A stretch of DNA of 64,000 bases from Devosia aquimaris (GTDB lineage: Bacteria; Pseudomonadota; Alphaproteobacteria; Rhizobiales; Devosiaceae), in NCBI RefSeq assembly GCF_020169335.1, contig NZ_JAIEZN010000002.1, forward strand, positions 806,001 to 870,000, given 5' to 3'. This document shows, piece by piece, positions 16,461 to 25,334 of the stretch. Under the pieces are notes generated by a model. The model was not told the origin of the DNA, did not search any database, and saw only the letters and a program-made list of their open reading frames with translations. Position 1 is the first letter of the stretch. The number at the start of each line of letters is the position of its first letter. A program made the translations under genes and the position numbers.

Positions 16461-16886
16461 ATGCCGTATCAGGAAAAAAGCGCCTGGATCCTGCTGCTGG
16501 CGAGCCTGCTCTCCTATGGCTGGTATCTCAGCACCGTGCTGGGGTCGCTGGCGGGGGCGCCGCTCGAGGCCGCTGCCTATCAGGCGCCCATGCTGTGGAG
16601 CATTGGCGGGGCGCTGGTCGCGGTGATCGCGCTGCATATTGCGCTGGCGCTTCTGCCCGGCGGCACTGGCAAGATGGATCAGCGCGACCGCGATATCTAC
16701 CGGCTGAGCGAATATACCGGGCAGGGCCTGGTGGCGCTGGGCGCAACGGCGGCGTTGGCCATGGCGCTGGCCGAATGGCACCCGTTCTGGATCGCCAATG
16801 TCATTTACCTCTGCTTCATGCTGGCGGGCATTGTCAGCACCATCACCCGCATCGCGCTCTATCGCTTCGGCTTCCACCCATGGTGA
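16461..16886 (+). CDS. four-helix inner-membrane protein of unknown function
   Basis: 141 residues with four hydrophobic segments (about 8-28, 45-67, 87-105 and 110-130) joined by short loops, and a polar loop GGTGKMDQRDRDIYRLSEYTG between the second and third. I do not recognise a catalytic motif. It overlaps the following XRE regulator gene by seven bases, and the pair shares a palindromic operator. Small membrane proteins coupled to short XRE regulators of this kind are common in bacteria, and their role is not known to me. Confidence 0.7.
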   Translation: MPYQEKSAWILLLASLLSYGWYLSTVLGSLAGAPLEAAAYQAPMLWSIGGALVAVIALHIALALLPGGTGKMDQRDRDIYRLSEYTGQGLVALGATAALAMALAEWHPFWIANVIYLCFMLAGIVSTITRIALYRFGFHPW

Positions 16887-17095
16887 CGCGCATCACCAAT
16901 GCCATCCGCACGCTGCGCTTTGCGCGAGGCGAGATGACCCAGGCCGAGCTGGCCGAGCGTGTGGGCGTGTCGCGCCAGACCATCATTGCCATCGAGCAGG
17001 GCAAATATTCCCCGACCCTGGAAATGGCCTTCCAGATCGCCCGGGCGCTCAACGCGCCGCTCGAAGAGGTGTTCCAGTTTCCACAGGGCGAGTAG
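16880..17095 (+). CDS. short XRE-family transcriptional regulator
   Basis: 71 residues from ATG at 16880, overlapping the membrane protein gene by seven bases. Almost the whole protein is one helix-turn-helix domain: MTQAELAERVGVSRQTIIAIEQGKYSPTLEMAF, followed by ARALNAPLEEVF. This is the YozG/HTH_3 small-regulator type, which binds palindromes as a dimer. The 28-base perfect palindrome before the operon is its likely target, giving negative autoregulation. Confidence 0.85.
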   Translation: MVTRITNAIRTLRFARGEMTQAELAERVGVSRQTIIAIEQGKYSPTLEMAFQIARALNAPLEEVFQFPQGE

Positions 17096-17132
17096 CGGTC
17101 GATCCCGCGCCGGTCCGACAAACGAGGCAAGC

Positions 17133-18095
17133 ATGAAAGCCATTGTACAACAGGCCTATGGCCCTCCTGATGTCCTGCAACTGGCCGAGGTGCCCATGCC
17201 CGAGCCGAAGGACGACGAAGTCCGCATCAAGATGGTGGCGACGACAGTCACCTCCGCCGATGTGCGGCTGCGCGCCTTTGACGTGCCGGGCATGTTCTGG
17301 CTGCCGGCGCGGCTGGTGATGGGTATTTCCAAGCCGCGCAAAGCCATATTGGGCGTGGAGTTCGCCGGCACCGTCGATGCCATTGGCAAAGATGTAACGC
17401 GCTTCAAGGTCGGCGACGCGGTGTTCGGCCAGCATGTCTATGGCTGCTACGCGCAATACAAATGCGTGCCCGAAACCGGGGCCATCGCGCTCAAGCCCGA
17501 AACTATCGATTTTGCCCAGGCGGCGGGCGTGGCCTTTGGCGGGCTGACGGCGCTGCATTTCCTGCGCAAGGCCGGGATCGCTGCCGGCCAGGACATCCTG
17601 ATCTATGGCGCTTCGGGCGCGGTGGGCACGGCGGCGGTGCAACTGGCGAGGCATTTTGGCGCCAGGGTCACGGCGGTCGCCAGCGCTGCCAATGGCGACC
17701 TGCTGCGATCGCTGGGCGCCGACGTGGTCATCGACTATGCCGCCACCGATTGCACACAGGGTTCGGCGCGCTATGACATCGTCATGGACACCGTGGGCAA
17801 GCTCAGCTTTGCCCGGGCCCGGGCGGTGATGAAGCCGGTGAGCCGCTATGTGCCGCTGGTCATGCAGCCTGCTGATATCGCGCACATGCTGCGCTCAGCC
17901 CTGGTGGGTGGGCAGAAGGTGGTGGCCGGCACCTCGGGCGACAACCAGACCGACCTCGAGACCCTGGCCGCGCTGATCGCGTCCGGTCACTACCGCCCGG
18001 TGATCGACCGGCAGTATCGCTTGGAGGACATCCAGGCCGCCCACGCCTATGTGGACACCGGTCGCAAGAAGGGGGCCGTGGTGGTGCTCATCTGA
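17133..18095 (+). CDS. NAD(P)-dependent zinc-independent MDR oxidoreductase
   Basis: 320 residues from ATG at 17133 with GAGG just upstream. The N-terminal GroES-like domain (MKAIVQQAYGPPDVLQLAEV) has VEFAGTVDAIGKDVTRFKVGD. The Rossmann domain has ILIYGASGAVGTAAVQLA, the AxxGxxG-type nucleotide loop, and LGADVVIDY. Structural and catalytic zinc cysteines are absent, which points to the quinone oxidoreductase branch of the medium-chain dehydrogenases. The substrate cannot be told from sequence. It starts 37 bases after the XRE gene and may be in the same transcript. Confidence 0.85.
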   Translation: MKAIVQQAYGPPDVLQLAEVPMPEPKDDEVRIKMVATTVTSADVRLRAFDVPGMFWLPARLVMGISKPRKAILGVEFAGTVDAIGKDVTRFKVGDAVFGQHVYGCYAQYKCVPETGAIALKPETIDFAQAAGVAFGGLTALHFLRKAGIAAGQDILIYGASGAVGTAAVQLARHFGARVTAVASAANGDLLRSLGADVVIDYAATDCTQGSARYDIVMDTVGKLSFARARAVMKPVSRYVPLVMQPADIAHMLRSALVGGQKVVAGTSGDNQTDLETLAALIASGHYRPVIDRQYRLEDIQAAHAYVDTGRKKGAVVVLI

Positions 18096-18119
18096 GCCCG
18101 TGACCACGCCGGTCGCCTG

Positions 18120-18686
18120 TCAGCGCAGGCCTGACTTCTCCAGCAGTCCTGCGCGCTTGGCATCGTAGTAATAGCCATTGGCATAAAAGCGCACCGAGCG
18201 GTCATAATCGCCGCCGGCGGTGACATAGGCCCCCGCCAGATAGCGCACGGCGTAGCGCAGGTTGGTCTCGGCATCGAGCAGGCCCTCGGGCTTGCCGTGA
18301 TAGCCCATGCCGCCGGCCGTGGCGTGGCTGATCTGCATCAGGCCGTAGTACGGCCCGTTGCGCGCGGCCGGATTGTAATTGCTCTCGCGCACGATCACCC
18401 GGCGCACCAGATCTTCGGGCACGCTGTAGCTCTGGGCGTAATGGCTGATGAGCCCGTCCAGCGAGCCTTCGGCATAGCCAAGGGCCACCGGTGCACGTGG
18501 CACGTCCTGGGCCCGCGGCACATGGCCTGCCGGCGTCGAGGGCGCAGCCAGGCTGGCAAGCGCAGCCGTGGCCGAGCTGGTTGCCGGCTTGAACGCCGTC
18601 ATCGAGCAGCCGGACACCAACAGGGCCAGCCCCAGGCCGAACCCCAACACGGCGCCGTGCCGGACCATTTGTATAGCAGTCATCAT
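18120..18686 (-). CDS. lytic transglycosylase lipoprotein (SLT domain)
   Basis: 188 residues from ATG at 18686 (a second ATG directly follows), with GGCGAG upstream. The signal peptide GAVLGFGLGLALLVSGC ends in a lipobox, so the protein should be an outer-membrane or periplasmic lipoprotein. The SLT domain shows VRRVIVRESNYNPAA with the catalytic glutamate, GLMQISHATAGGMG, the NLRYAVRYLAGAY block, and YDRSVRFYANGYY in place of the usual AYNAG. It would cleave peptidoglycan between MurNAc and GlcNAc with 1,6-anhydro product formation. It is convergent with the MDR oxidoreductase, with 24 bases between stops. Confidence 0.88.
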   Translation of the reverse strand: MMTAIQMVRHGAVLGFGLGLALLVSGCSMTAFKPATSSATAALASLAAPSTPAGHVPRAQDVPRAPVALGYAEGSLDGLISHYAQSYSVPEDLVRRVIVRESNYNPAARNGPYYGLMQISHATAGGMGYHGKPEGLLDAETNLRYAVRYLAGAYVTAGGDYDRSVRFYANGYYYDAKRAGLLEKSGLR

Positions 18687-18818
18687 CTCGCCAGCTTTAG
18701 CCAAGTTCAGGCTGACGCGATAGGGAGAAATCGGGGCAGCTTGATGGCAAACCCAAGGCAATCCGGCCCTTGCCGGCGCATGCGGGCAAAAATGGCAGCG
18801 CTGCGAACCCTATAGGCC

Positions 18819-19055
18819 CTAGAACAAATAGACGCCTTCGCCGCCGCGCAGACGATCCATGATGGCCTGGCAGCCCTCGCTCAGCTTGGCATAATGCGTG
18901 TCGAGGCATTGCTGCATGGGATCGCCATAGCCGACGCCGGCGCAATAGGCCTTGGCATCGTCACCGCAGGTGCGTGCCAGTTCGGCAATCGAGACCGCCT
19001 GCGCCACCCCGGCCATCGTCAGCATCATGCCCAGCGCCAACACCCAGCGTCGCAT
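18819..19055 (-). CDS. small exported cysteine-rich protein
   Basis: 78 residues from ATG at 19055, preferred over two upstream ATGs because GGAG sits eight bases ahead. A signal peptide (MRRWVLALGMMLTMAGVAQA) precedes a mature part of about 58 residues with four cysteines: RTCGDDAKAYC, QQCLDTHYAKLSEGC. The spacing resembles GLG1-type cysteine-rich repeats, which form two disulfides in the periplasm. Function unknown. It lies between the transglycosylase and the divergent channel gene. Confidence 0.7.
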   Translation of the reverse strand: MRRWVLALGMMLTMAGVAQAVSIAELARTCGDDAKAYCAGVGYGDPMQQCLDTHYAKLSEGCQAIMDRLRGGEGVYLF

Positions 19056-19255
19056 CCGCGTCTCCATCATCGTCGTCTGTTTTCGTGCCCTGCTTACGCT
19101 TTGCCCCCGGCCACTGGATCAGTGCCGGTCCTTTCCCGCACGAGACAGCGGAAAACCCCCACCGGGCGGGGGCGCGCCGCCACAATTGCGATTGCGTTCG
19201 CCATGCCGTGCGCTATGGAGAATCACGGACCCCGATCGGGGCCGCAGGAGGGCAG

Positions 19256-21160
19256 ATGAGCAAGCGTGGTAGCCTGGGCGCGCGGTTGCGCTATGAGTTC
19301 GACAAGTCGATGTCCGCGGGGCCGATTGCCCTGATCGGCTGGCTGGCCCTGATCTCCCTGGTGGTGATCATCATTGCCGGCGTCATTATCGTGGCGCTGC
19401 AACTGGGCCCCGAAGGCCAGCCGCCGCTCGACTTCCTCGAAGCGGCCTGGGAATCGCTGATGCGCTCGATGGACGCCGGCACGGTGGCGGGCGATACCGG
19501 CTGGGGCTTCCGCGCGGTGAGCCTGTTGGTGACCATCGCCGGCATCTTCATCTTCTCGACCCTGATCGGTATCCTCTCCTCGGGCATCGAGGGCAAGCTC
19601 GACGAACTGCGCAAGGGCCGCAGCCTGGTGCTCGAGCAGGACCACACCATCATCCTCAACTGGAGCCCGTCGATTTTCGACGTCATCTCCGAACTGGTGG
19701 TGGCCAATGCCAGCCGCAAGCATCCACGCATCGTGGTGATGTCGGGCCTGGACAAGGTGGAGATGGAAGACCAGATCGCCGCCAAGATCGGCGACCTCGG
19801 CAATACCCGCGTCATCTGCCGCCATGGGGACCCCACCGATCTCTACGATCTCGCGCTGGTCTCGCCGCAGACCGCCCGCTCGATCATCGTGCTGTCGCCC
19901 GAGGCCGAGGAAGATGGCGCCGACACGGCCGACAGCCGCGTCATCAAGACAATCCTGGCGCTGGTCAATGATCCGCGCCGCCGCACGGCCCCCTATCGCA
20001 TCGCCGCCGAAATCCGCGACGCGACCAATGCCGAAGTGGCCCGCGTGGTGGGTGGCAGCGAAGTGCAGCTGGTGCTGGCCGATGACCTGATTGCCCGCAT
20101 CGTGGTGCATTCCTCGCGCCAGTCGGGCCTGTCGGCCGTCTATTCCGAACTGCTCGATTTTGATGGTTGCGAGATCTATACCGTCGACCAGCCTGCCCTG
20201 GCGGGCATGACGTTCGGCGCCGCGGTGATGGCCTATGAAAGCTCCACCCTGATCGGTTTTTCCCGTCCCGACGGCAGTGTGACCCTCAATCCGCCAATGG
20301 ACTCCACCATTCCCGGCGATGCGCGCGCCATCATCATTGCCGAGGACGATGCGGCCATCAAGCTGACCAGTGGCAGCCGCCCGGTCAGCCGCGAGCTGAT
20401 TGCTGTGCCCGCCGAACGGCCCGAGGCGCCGGAATATACGTTGATCCTGGGCTGGAACCGGCGCGCCCCGGTCATCGCCCATGAAATGTCGCGCTATGTG
20501 GCGCCCGGTTCGATCCTCACCATTGCTGCCGATACGCCCGATCTGGACGCCGATGTGGCGCGCCTGACGGTCTCGGGCACCAATCTGGCGCTGCACTATG
20601 TGCGCACCGACACCACCAGCCGCGCCGCGCTCGAGCAGCTCGACATCGCCGCCTATGACCATGTGCTGGTGCTGGGCTATTCCGACCTGATGGGCGCCCA
20701 GGCCACCGACACCCGCACGCTGGTGACCCTGTTGCACCTGCGCAAGATCGCCGACCAGGCCGGCAAGCACATCAATGTGGTCAGCGAAATGGTGGATGTG
20801 CGCAATCGCGAACTGGCCGAGGTGACCAAGGCCGATGATTTCGTGGTGTCCAACAAGCTGGTGAGCCTGATGCTCGCCCAGGCCTCCGAGAATGATCGCC
20901 TTGCCGCCATCTTCGACGACCTGCTCGACGAGGATGGTTCGGAAATCTACATGCGTCCCGCCGAGGACTATGTCCGCCTGGGCACGCCGGTCAATTTCTA
21001 CACCATCGCCCAGGCCGCCATCGACCTCGGCCAGGTGGCGCTGGGCTATCACCGCCCGCGTCCGGGCGCCAAGGCCGGCGGCATCGTCGTCAACCCGCCC
21101 AAGACCGACGTGCTCGACTATCAGCCCGGCGATCGCATCATCGTGCTCGCGCGCGACTAG
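19256..21160 (+). CDS. CASTOR/POLLUX-type ion channel-related protein
   Basis: 634 residues from ATG at 19256 with AGGAGG upstream. Two membrane segments (about 22-48 and 82-104) flank a short pore-like loop, WESLMRSMDAGTVAGDTGWG, and are followed by a long cytosolic part with tandem RCK-like Rossmann folds: DHTIILNWSPSIFDVISEL, RVICRHGDPTDLYDLALV, and a second set starting YTLILGWNRRAPVIAHEM. This architecture matches bacterial relatives of plant CASTOR/POLLUX/SYM8 channels. Potassium or calcium conduction is inferred from the family. The gene is a single unit just upstream of tRNA-Arg. Confidence 0.85.
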   Translation: MSKRGSLGARLRYEFDKSMSAGPIALIGWLALISLVVIIIAGVIIVALQLGPEGQPPLDFLEAAWESLMRSMDAGTVAGDTGWGFRAVSLLVTIAGIFIFSTLIGILSSGIEGKLDELRKGRSLVLEQDHTIILNWSPSIFDVISELVVANASRKHPRIVVMSGLDKVEMEDQIAAKIGDLGNTRVICRHGDPTDLYDLALVSPQTARSIIVLSPEAEEDGADTADSRVIKTILALVNDPRRRTAPYRIAAEIRDATNAEVARVVGGSEVQLVLADDLIARIVVHSSRQSGLSAVYSELLDFDGCEIYTVDQPALAGMTFGAAVMAYESSTLIGFSRPDGSVTLNPPMDSTIPGDARAIIIAEDDAAIKLTSGSRPVSRELIAVPAERPEAPEYTLILGWNRRAPVIAHEMSRYVAPGSILTIAADTPDLDADVARLTVSGTNLALHYVRTDTTSRAALEQLDIAAYDHVLVLGYSDLMGAQATDTRTLVTLLHLRKIADQAGKHINVVSEMVDVRNRELAEVTKADDFVVSNKLVSLMLAQASENDRLAAIFDDLLDEDGSEIYMRPAEDYVRLGTPVNFYTIAQAAIDLGQVALGYHRPRPGAKAGGIVVNPPKTDVLDYQPGDRIIVLARD

Positions 21161-21358
21161 CCGCAGCGCGCGTCCCGGGCTGCAGCCAATCGACGCCCCA
21201 GCCGGCCGCGACATTGCGCCATGGCGGGCCGGCGGGGGCGCGTGGCAAACGCCGCGCGCCACCGACACGAAACAATTCCCGCCAAGCCCGTTGCGCGGCG
21301 CAGCGGCTTTGGCTAGTTTGCGCCCGTTCAGCCGGGGCCAGTCCCCGCGCCCACGGAT

Positions 21359-21437
<79 letters not shown>

Positions 21438-21498
21438 AACTCCATATTTGTCAGGCGCTTAGATTCTTGCCGAGGGGCCACTCTTGCCGCCGCCGATT

Positions 21499-21510
21499 AT
21501 CTGGCACAAA
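21499..21510 (+). repeat. possible integrase arm-type site, left end
   Basis: ATCTGGCACAAA here and again at 34772-34783, in the same orientation near the right end. Related GGCACAG motifs sit beside both (around 21514 and 34765). Short repeats shared by both ends fit arm sites of a tyrosine integrase. Confidence 0.45.
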
Positions 21511-21545
21511 TTGGGCACAGATGCATTGTTCCCTTCAGGTGATCC

Positions 21546-22733
21546 ATGGCGAAAAAAGGTAGCGGTGTCACAATCGCTCAACGGAAAAATGGGAGTTGGC
21601 GCGTCCAGATCAGGAAGGTCGGGTTTCCTCCCGAATCGAAAGATTTCGTAAACCACAAGGCGGCCGACGAGTGGGGCATGCGCCGACTAGCAGAGATTAT
21701 GGCTACTGGTCGCCTCGTGAACCGCCGTGCGGCAGAGCGAACTACATTTGCGGCTGCAATCGAGGCCTACATCGAGAAGGTAACGTCCAAGCGTCCGTCG
21801 GAAGAGTCACGGGTCGCTGAAGAGGCGCGTCTGCGGCGCTTCCTAAGAGAGGAAGGCCACCTGTGCGGTCATGCTCTTGCCCATGTCACACCAGAGATGA
21901 TGGAGGCATGGCGAGACCGCCGGCTGACAGAAAGACCAAGCCGCGGAAAGACCGGGGAAGTTGGGGCGCGCGAGGACGAAGTTGTTCCTGCTGGCCGTTT
22001 TCGGAAAGACGGGACACTCCGGGCAAACGCAGCGAGGCGAAAGCCATCGAAGCCAGTGGGCACGATTGCGCCCGGAACAGTGAAACGTGAAATGACGTTG
22101 CTCAAGAGAATCTTCGATTTCGCGATGCGTCAATACAAGCTCTCTGCAAATCCCTTAGACCACTCTCTGGTTGACCGTCCTAGCGTTCAAGACGCCCGAG
22201 ACGTTCGCATCACCGTTCGTGAGTGGGAGCGTCTGCTGAAGCAATGCAGCGCTTCTTCGAACATCTGGCTCGCGCCATTCGTTGAACTCGGATTGGAAAT
22301 TGGTGCACGTCGAGGATCGCTGTTGAAGCTTCTGTGGTCGGATGTGCATCTGAAAGAGTCATACATCGTTCTGCGTGGGGTGAAAAATAGCAGGAACGCA
22401 AGCGAGGTCCGAACCGTCGAAGTAGGCCTATCACCACGTGCAATCAAGATATTGGAGGCCATACCGCGCTCGTTAGACGGGCGCGTTTTTCCTACTACTA
22501 GGGAAGCGATTGTAGGTGGGTTTAAAAGAGCGCGGATTCGCGCGGAGCTTGAGCACTTTCGCCTGCATGATAGCCGCCATGAACTGGCCTCTCGACTAGT
22601 GGAAGCGGGATGGGACATGTTGGATGTCATGCGTCAAGGCGACTGGAGAGACCCCAAATCGGTGGCACGCTATTACAACGCCAAAGGTTCGCACCTAGGA
22701 GCCAAATTGGCCAAAATTGGGCGAGCAGACTGA
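21546..22733 (+). CDS. int: tyrosine recombinase integrase
   Basis: 395 residues, ATG at 21546, 111 bases after the tRNA. An N-terminal arm-binding region precedes a SAM-like core-binding part, then a catalytic domain with GARRGSLLKLLWSDV (box I arginine), LHDSRHELASRLV (box II H-x-x-R-H) and SVARYYNAKGSH with the nucleophilic tyrosine. It would catalyse excision and integration at the tRNA-Arg 3' end. It is the first gene of the element, the usual place for tRNA-targeting integrases. Confidence 0.95.
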   Translation: MAKKGSGVTIAQRKNGSWRVQIRKVGFPPESKDFVNHKAADEWGMRRLAEIMATGRLVNRRAAERTTFAAAIEAYIEKVTSKRPSEESRVAEEARLRRFLREEGHLCGHALAHVTPEMMEAWRDRRLTERPSRGKTGEVGAREDEVVPAGRFRKDGTLRANAARRKPSKPVGTIAPGTVKREMTLLKRIFDFAMRQYKLSANPLDHSLVDRPSVQDARDVRITVREWERLLKQCSASSNIWLAPFVELGLEIGARRGSLLKLLWSDVHLKESYIVLRGVKNSRNASEVRTVEVGLSPRAIKILEAIPRSLDGRVFPTTREAIVGGFKRARIRAELEHFRLHDSRHELASRLVEAGWDMLDVMRQGDWRDPKSVARYYNAKGSHLGAKLAKIGRAD

Positions 22734-22966
22734 TCGTCTTTCACTGGGTTGACTCGAATCTGGCAATGGTGCACGATTCGGAGCAATGCAGTCCGATGCG
22801 CCTAAACCCTGTTCCGACAGCCTTGTAGACGGAACTATTTTAGGGCTTCTCGAGACCTTTTAGGCGTGCCAACTCAATGCCCTACGTCGGGCAGGGCAAG
22901 ATCGAGAATAGCAGCCTTACGTGTGGAAGGGGACAACCACACGGTTCACTCATAGGAGAGTGCGCC

Positions 22967-23281
22967 GTGTCGAATCTGCACGCCACCAATCCGTTTCTCT
23001 ATACTTATCAACAAGCAGCCACCCTGCTCGGTCTCAAGACCGTGCAGGCACTTCGTGACTTGGTTTTTCGTGGCAAGGGGCCGGTGCCCACCCGTATCGG
23101 ACGCCGAGTGTTCTTCACCCCGGCCGACCTTCAAGCATGGGTGGACGCACACCGGGATGTTCCATGCAATGGAGACGCCATTGTGCATAATCCTACTGCG
23201 TCGGCCCACGCGCGTCGCCGTGGCCGTCCCAGCGTTCGCGAACGTGCATCGCGTCAGGCACACCGTGTGGGGGACAAATGA
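22967..23281 (+). CDS. AlpA/excisionase-like helix-turn-helix protein
   Basis: 104 residues from GTG at 22967, chosen because AGGAG lies at 22954-22958. The first 60 residues look like a MerR-type winged helix of the AlpA/Xis class: YTYQQAATLLGLKTVQALRD, then IGRRVFFTPADLQAWVDAH. The tail is basic (ARRRGRPSVRERASRQAHR). Such proteins bend DNA during excision or activate integrase genes. Its stop overlaps the next start as ATGA. Confidence 0.75.
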   Translation: MSNLHATNPFLYTYQQAATLLGLKTVQALRDLVFRGKGPVPTRIGRRVFFTPADLQAWVDAHRDVPCNGDAIVHNPTASAHARRRGRPSVRERASRQAHRVGDK

Positions 23282-23943
23282 TGGTTAAGCCCCTCAACTT
23301 TGATCCCGACAGCAGTGTGCTGGGCAGTTTTGGATTCCGTATCGGCGCCGAGAAGTTGGAGATGCACTCCGAGGCGCTATTCAAGACCTGCTGGATTCAT
23401 CATTCTCAAGTTCCGCTCGCAGTGCTCGCAGGCGCGTTGACCAACCCAGCTGCCGTCAAGCGCCGCTTTGGCGACTATCAGCTGATGCACCTAGTGACCA
23501 AGCGTTGGGGCATGGATGAGGACGACGCCGTTACATTGGCAATTTTGGCAGGAGCCGAAGTCTCCCCTCCCTTCTATGCTCAAAGCGACCGCTATGCCGC
23601 CTTGTTGGAGGAAGTGATCGCCCGGTACCGTCTGGAAGGCTTCTTTGAATTGGCACCAGGCTCCTCAGGCCACTACGCCATCCGACCATGGGGCCATGGG
23701 CAAAATGATCGGGAAGCATTTGATGTCGCTTTAAAAAGCTGGCGTCGTGCATATCGACGGCTTGACCCTCCCACGCAGATGCTTTTGGCCTCGATCCTTT
23801 GGCTTTACAGCGGCGGGGATCGGTCGGACTGGATGAAAGGCCTGTCCCGTAGCTGGCGCGCTGTGGATGCAATCGCTGTCCTTCATTCGAACCGCATGTT
23901 GGTCGACTGGGCTCGACTGACCGCCATGTATCCTGGGTGGTAG
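23278..23943 (+). CDS. hypothetical protein of the mobile element
   Basis: 221 residues, coupled to the preceding Xis-like gene by an ATGA overlap. I recognise no family. It has no signal peptide or membrane segment. It is rich in tryptophan (KRWGMDEDD, ALKSWRRAYRR, ILWLYSGG, LSRSWRAVD), and most of the chain looks alpha-helical. Position after an Xis-like gene suggests a role in element maintenance or regulation, but this is only context. A strong hairpin follows. Confidence 0.65.
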   Translation: MMVKPLNFDPDSSVLGSFGFRIGAEKLEMHSEALFKTCWIHHSQVPLAVLAGALTNPAAVKRRFGDYQLMHLVTKRWGMDEDDAVTLAILAGAEVSPPFYAQSDRYAALLEEVIARYRLEGFFELAPGSSGHYAIRPWGHGQNDREAFDVALKSWRRAYRRLDPPTQMLLASILWLYSGGDRSDWMKGLSRSWRAVDAIAVLHSNRMLVDWARLTAMYPGW

Positions 23944-23960
23944 TGAGTCGCCGCGTTTAA

Positions 23961-24008
23961 GACGCAGCACGATCCAGCGGTTTTGCAATTGCAGGATCGT
24001 GCTGCGTC
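23961..24008. terminator. 15-bp perfect inverted repeat between convergent genes
   Basis: GACGCAGCACGATCC (23961-23975) and GGATCGTGCTGCGTC (23994-24008) with an 18-base loop, located between the stops of two convergent genes. There is no U tract. It may act as a bidirectional transcription barrier or a protein site. Confidence 0.5.
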
Positions 24009-24106
24009 AGGAGACGCTGGACGCTTTACACCATGCAAAGGCGTGGCTGAAATTGGCAATTGCGCGCCATGGCAAAAACGTCATTTCCTGCTGCCTGCCT
24101 AGTCCC

Positions 24107-25297
24107 TCACGCCACACGGCACGTAATCGCCATGGGCGGTGCTCCCCGCCGCTGGGCATTCTCCAGAAGAAAATCTGCATGTAGCCGCAGAGCTGTCCGC
24201 AGGTGCGATTGCGTCCGCACTTCCAGCCGTTGGAAATCCCCGATGGCTTCCAACGCTTCTATTTCGAGGGCGATTCTTGTGTGCGTCTTACCGCCCAGCA
24301 ATCGCCGTGCCCTATTGCACTGAGACTTCACGTTCCGGGCAGACTGCGGTGACCGACCACGCCGCTGAAGCCATTGTAAGAAACTGCCCTCTACAACAGG
24401 AATCGTAGTCCCTGCCTCTCTCGCAAGGATGACCCGGCCGACAACCTCGGCAAGCTGCGACGGCAGCGCGTTTGCGATTAGCTGGTCAATGTCCCTCGAT
24501 GTGGCGCTTCCCCACTCCCAGCCTTCTGGGAACCCTTGGATTCTCGCAACCTGATCTCGGGTCAGTATGGCAGCCTCTTCCGCTGGGATAGGATCGTCAG
24601 GATGAGGACTATTCAGATATTTGGACCAGGGACGCTCTCGCGAGGTCCGGATGATGGCTGGGGCTGGCTCCGCCGCTGACCTCACCCCCCGCCCACCACC
24701 AAATGGGCGCATGTAGAAGTGGCCTTGAGGCACATCCAGCACATCGCCAACGACCGTTTGCCGCTTCGAACGAGCCGCCGCCAACGCCGCCGCCAAGAAG
24801 CCGTCACGCTCCCCAAGCCGCCCAATGATGACCAGTCGCTTTCGGCTCTGCGGCGTTCCGTACCAACTTGCGTCCAGAACGGTTTCGGTCAAGCCGTACC
24901 CCGCCGCTTTGATCATCTGCCTGGCGTCGGCCCACGCATGCGACTTCTGTGCTTGCCTGACATTCTCCATGACAAACCAACTTGGCCTTACGATGCACAG
25001 ATACATCGCAAAGGCCCGGGTCATGCCAGCGTTTTCGCCTTCGATCCTTCGTCCCGCAGCGCTATAGTCTTGGCACGGTGGCCCACCAACAATGATATCC
25101 GGACGTAACGCAGCCAGCATCGGCCCAACGGTGAAAACGTCTCTGAGGTCGTATAGCCAAACATGGCTGCCGATATTTCGCCGATAGCTTGCAACGGCCG
25201 GCTCCCAAGAATCATAGGCCTGCACCAAATCAAAGCCGGCGCGCTGGAAGCCCAGCGACATCCCACCCGCACCGCAAAAAAGGTCAACTGCTCGCAT
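24107..25297 (-). CDS. DNA (cytosine-5-)-methyltransferase with C-terminal extension
   Basis: 396 residues, ATG at 25297. Motif I DLFCGAGGMSLGFQRAGF (SAM), motif IV GGPPCQDYSAAG with the catalytic cysteine, motif VI MENVRQ, motif VIII QSRKRLVIIGR, and a short target region. Motif IX/X is less clear (RIQGFPEGWEW, IANALPSQLAEVVGR). After about residue 295 there is an extra stretch of about 100 residues (FLQWLQRRGRSPQSARNVKSQCNRARRLL and beyond) unlike ordinary Dcm enzymes. It resembles a small helical DNA-binding module. No cognate restriction nuclease gene is adjacent, so it is probably an orphan or protective methylase. A palindrome lies 19 bases upstream of its start. Confidence 0.9.
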   Translation of the reverse strand: MRAVDLFCGAGGMSLGFQRAGFDLVQAYDSWEPAVASYRRNIGSHVWLYDLRDVFTVGPMLAALRPDIIVGGPPCQDYSAAGRRIEGENAGMTRAFAMYLCIVRPSWFVMENVRQAQKSHAWADARQMIKAAGYGLTETVLDASWYGTPQSRKRLVIIGRLGERDGFLAAALAAARSKRQTVVGDVLDVPQGHFYMRPFGGGRGVRSAAEPAPAIIRTSRERPWSKYLNSPHPDDPIPAEEAAILTRDQVARIQGFPEGWEWGSATSRDIDQLIANALPSQLAEVVGRVILAREAGTTIPVVEGSFLQWLQRRGRSPQSARNVKSQCNRARRLLGGKTHTRIALEIEALEAIGDFQRLEVRTQSHLRTALRLHADFLLENAQRRGAPPMAITCRVA

Positions 25298-25316
25298 CGG
25301 CCCCTTCTAGCCGGCA

Positions 25317-25334
25317 TAACCGAAAAATCGGTTA
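25317..25334. promoter_or_regulatory. palindrome upstream of the first methyltransferase
   Basis: TAACCGA (25317-25323), AAAA, TCGGTTA (25328-25334): perfect 7-base arms, 19 bases before the methyltransferase ATG. It is an operator candidate, for autoregulation by the methylase or for a controller protein encoded elsewhere. Confidence 0.5.
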
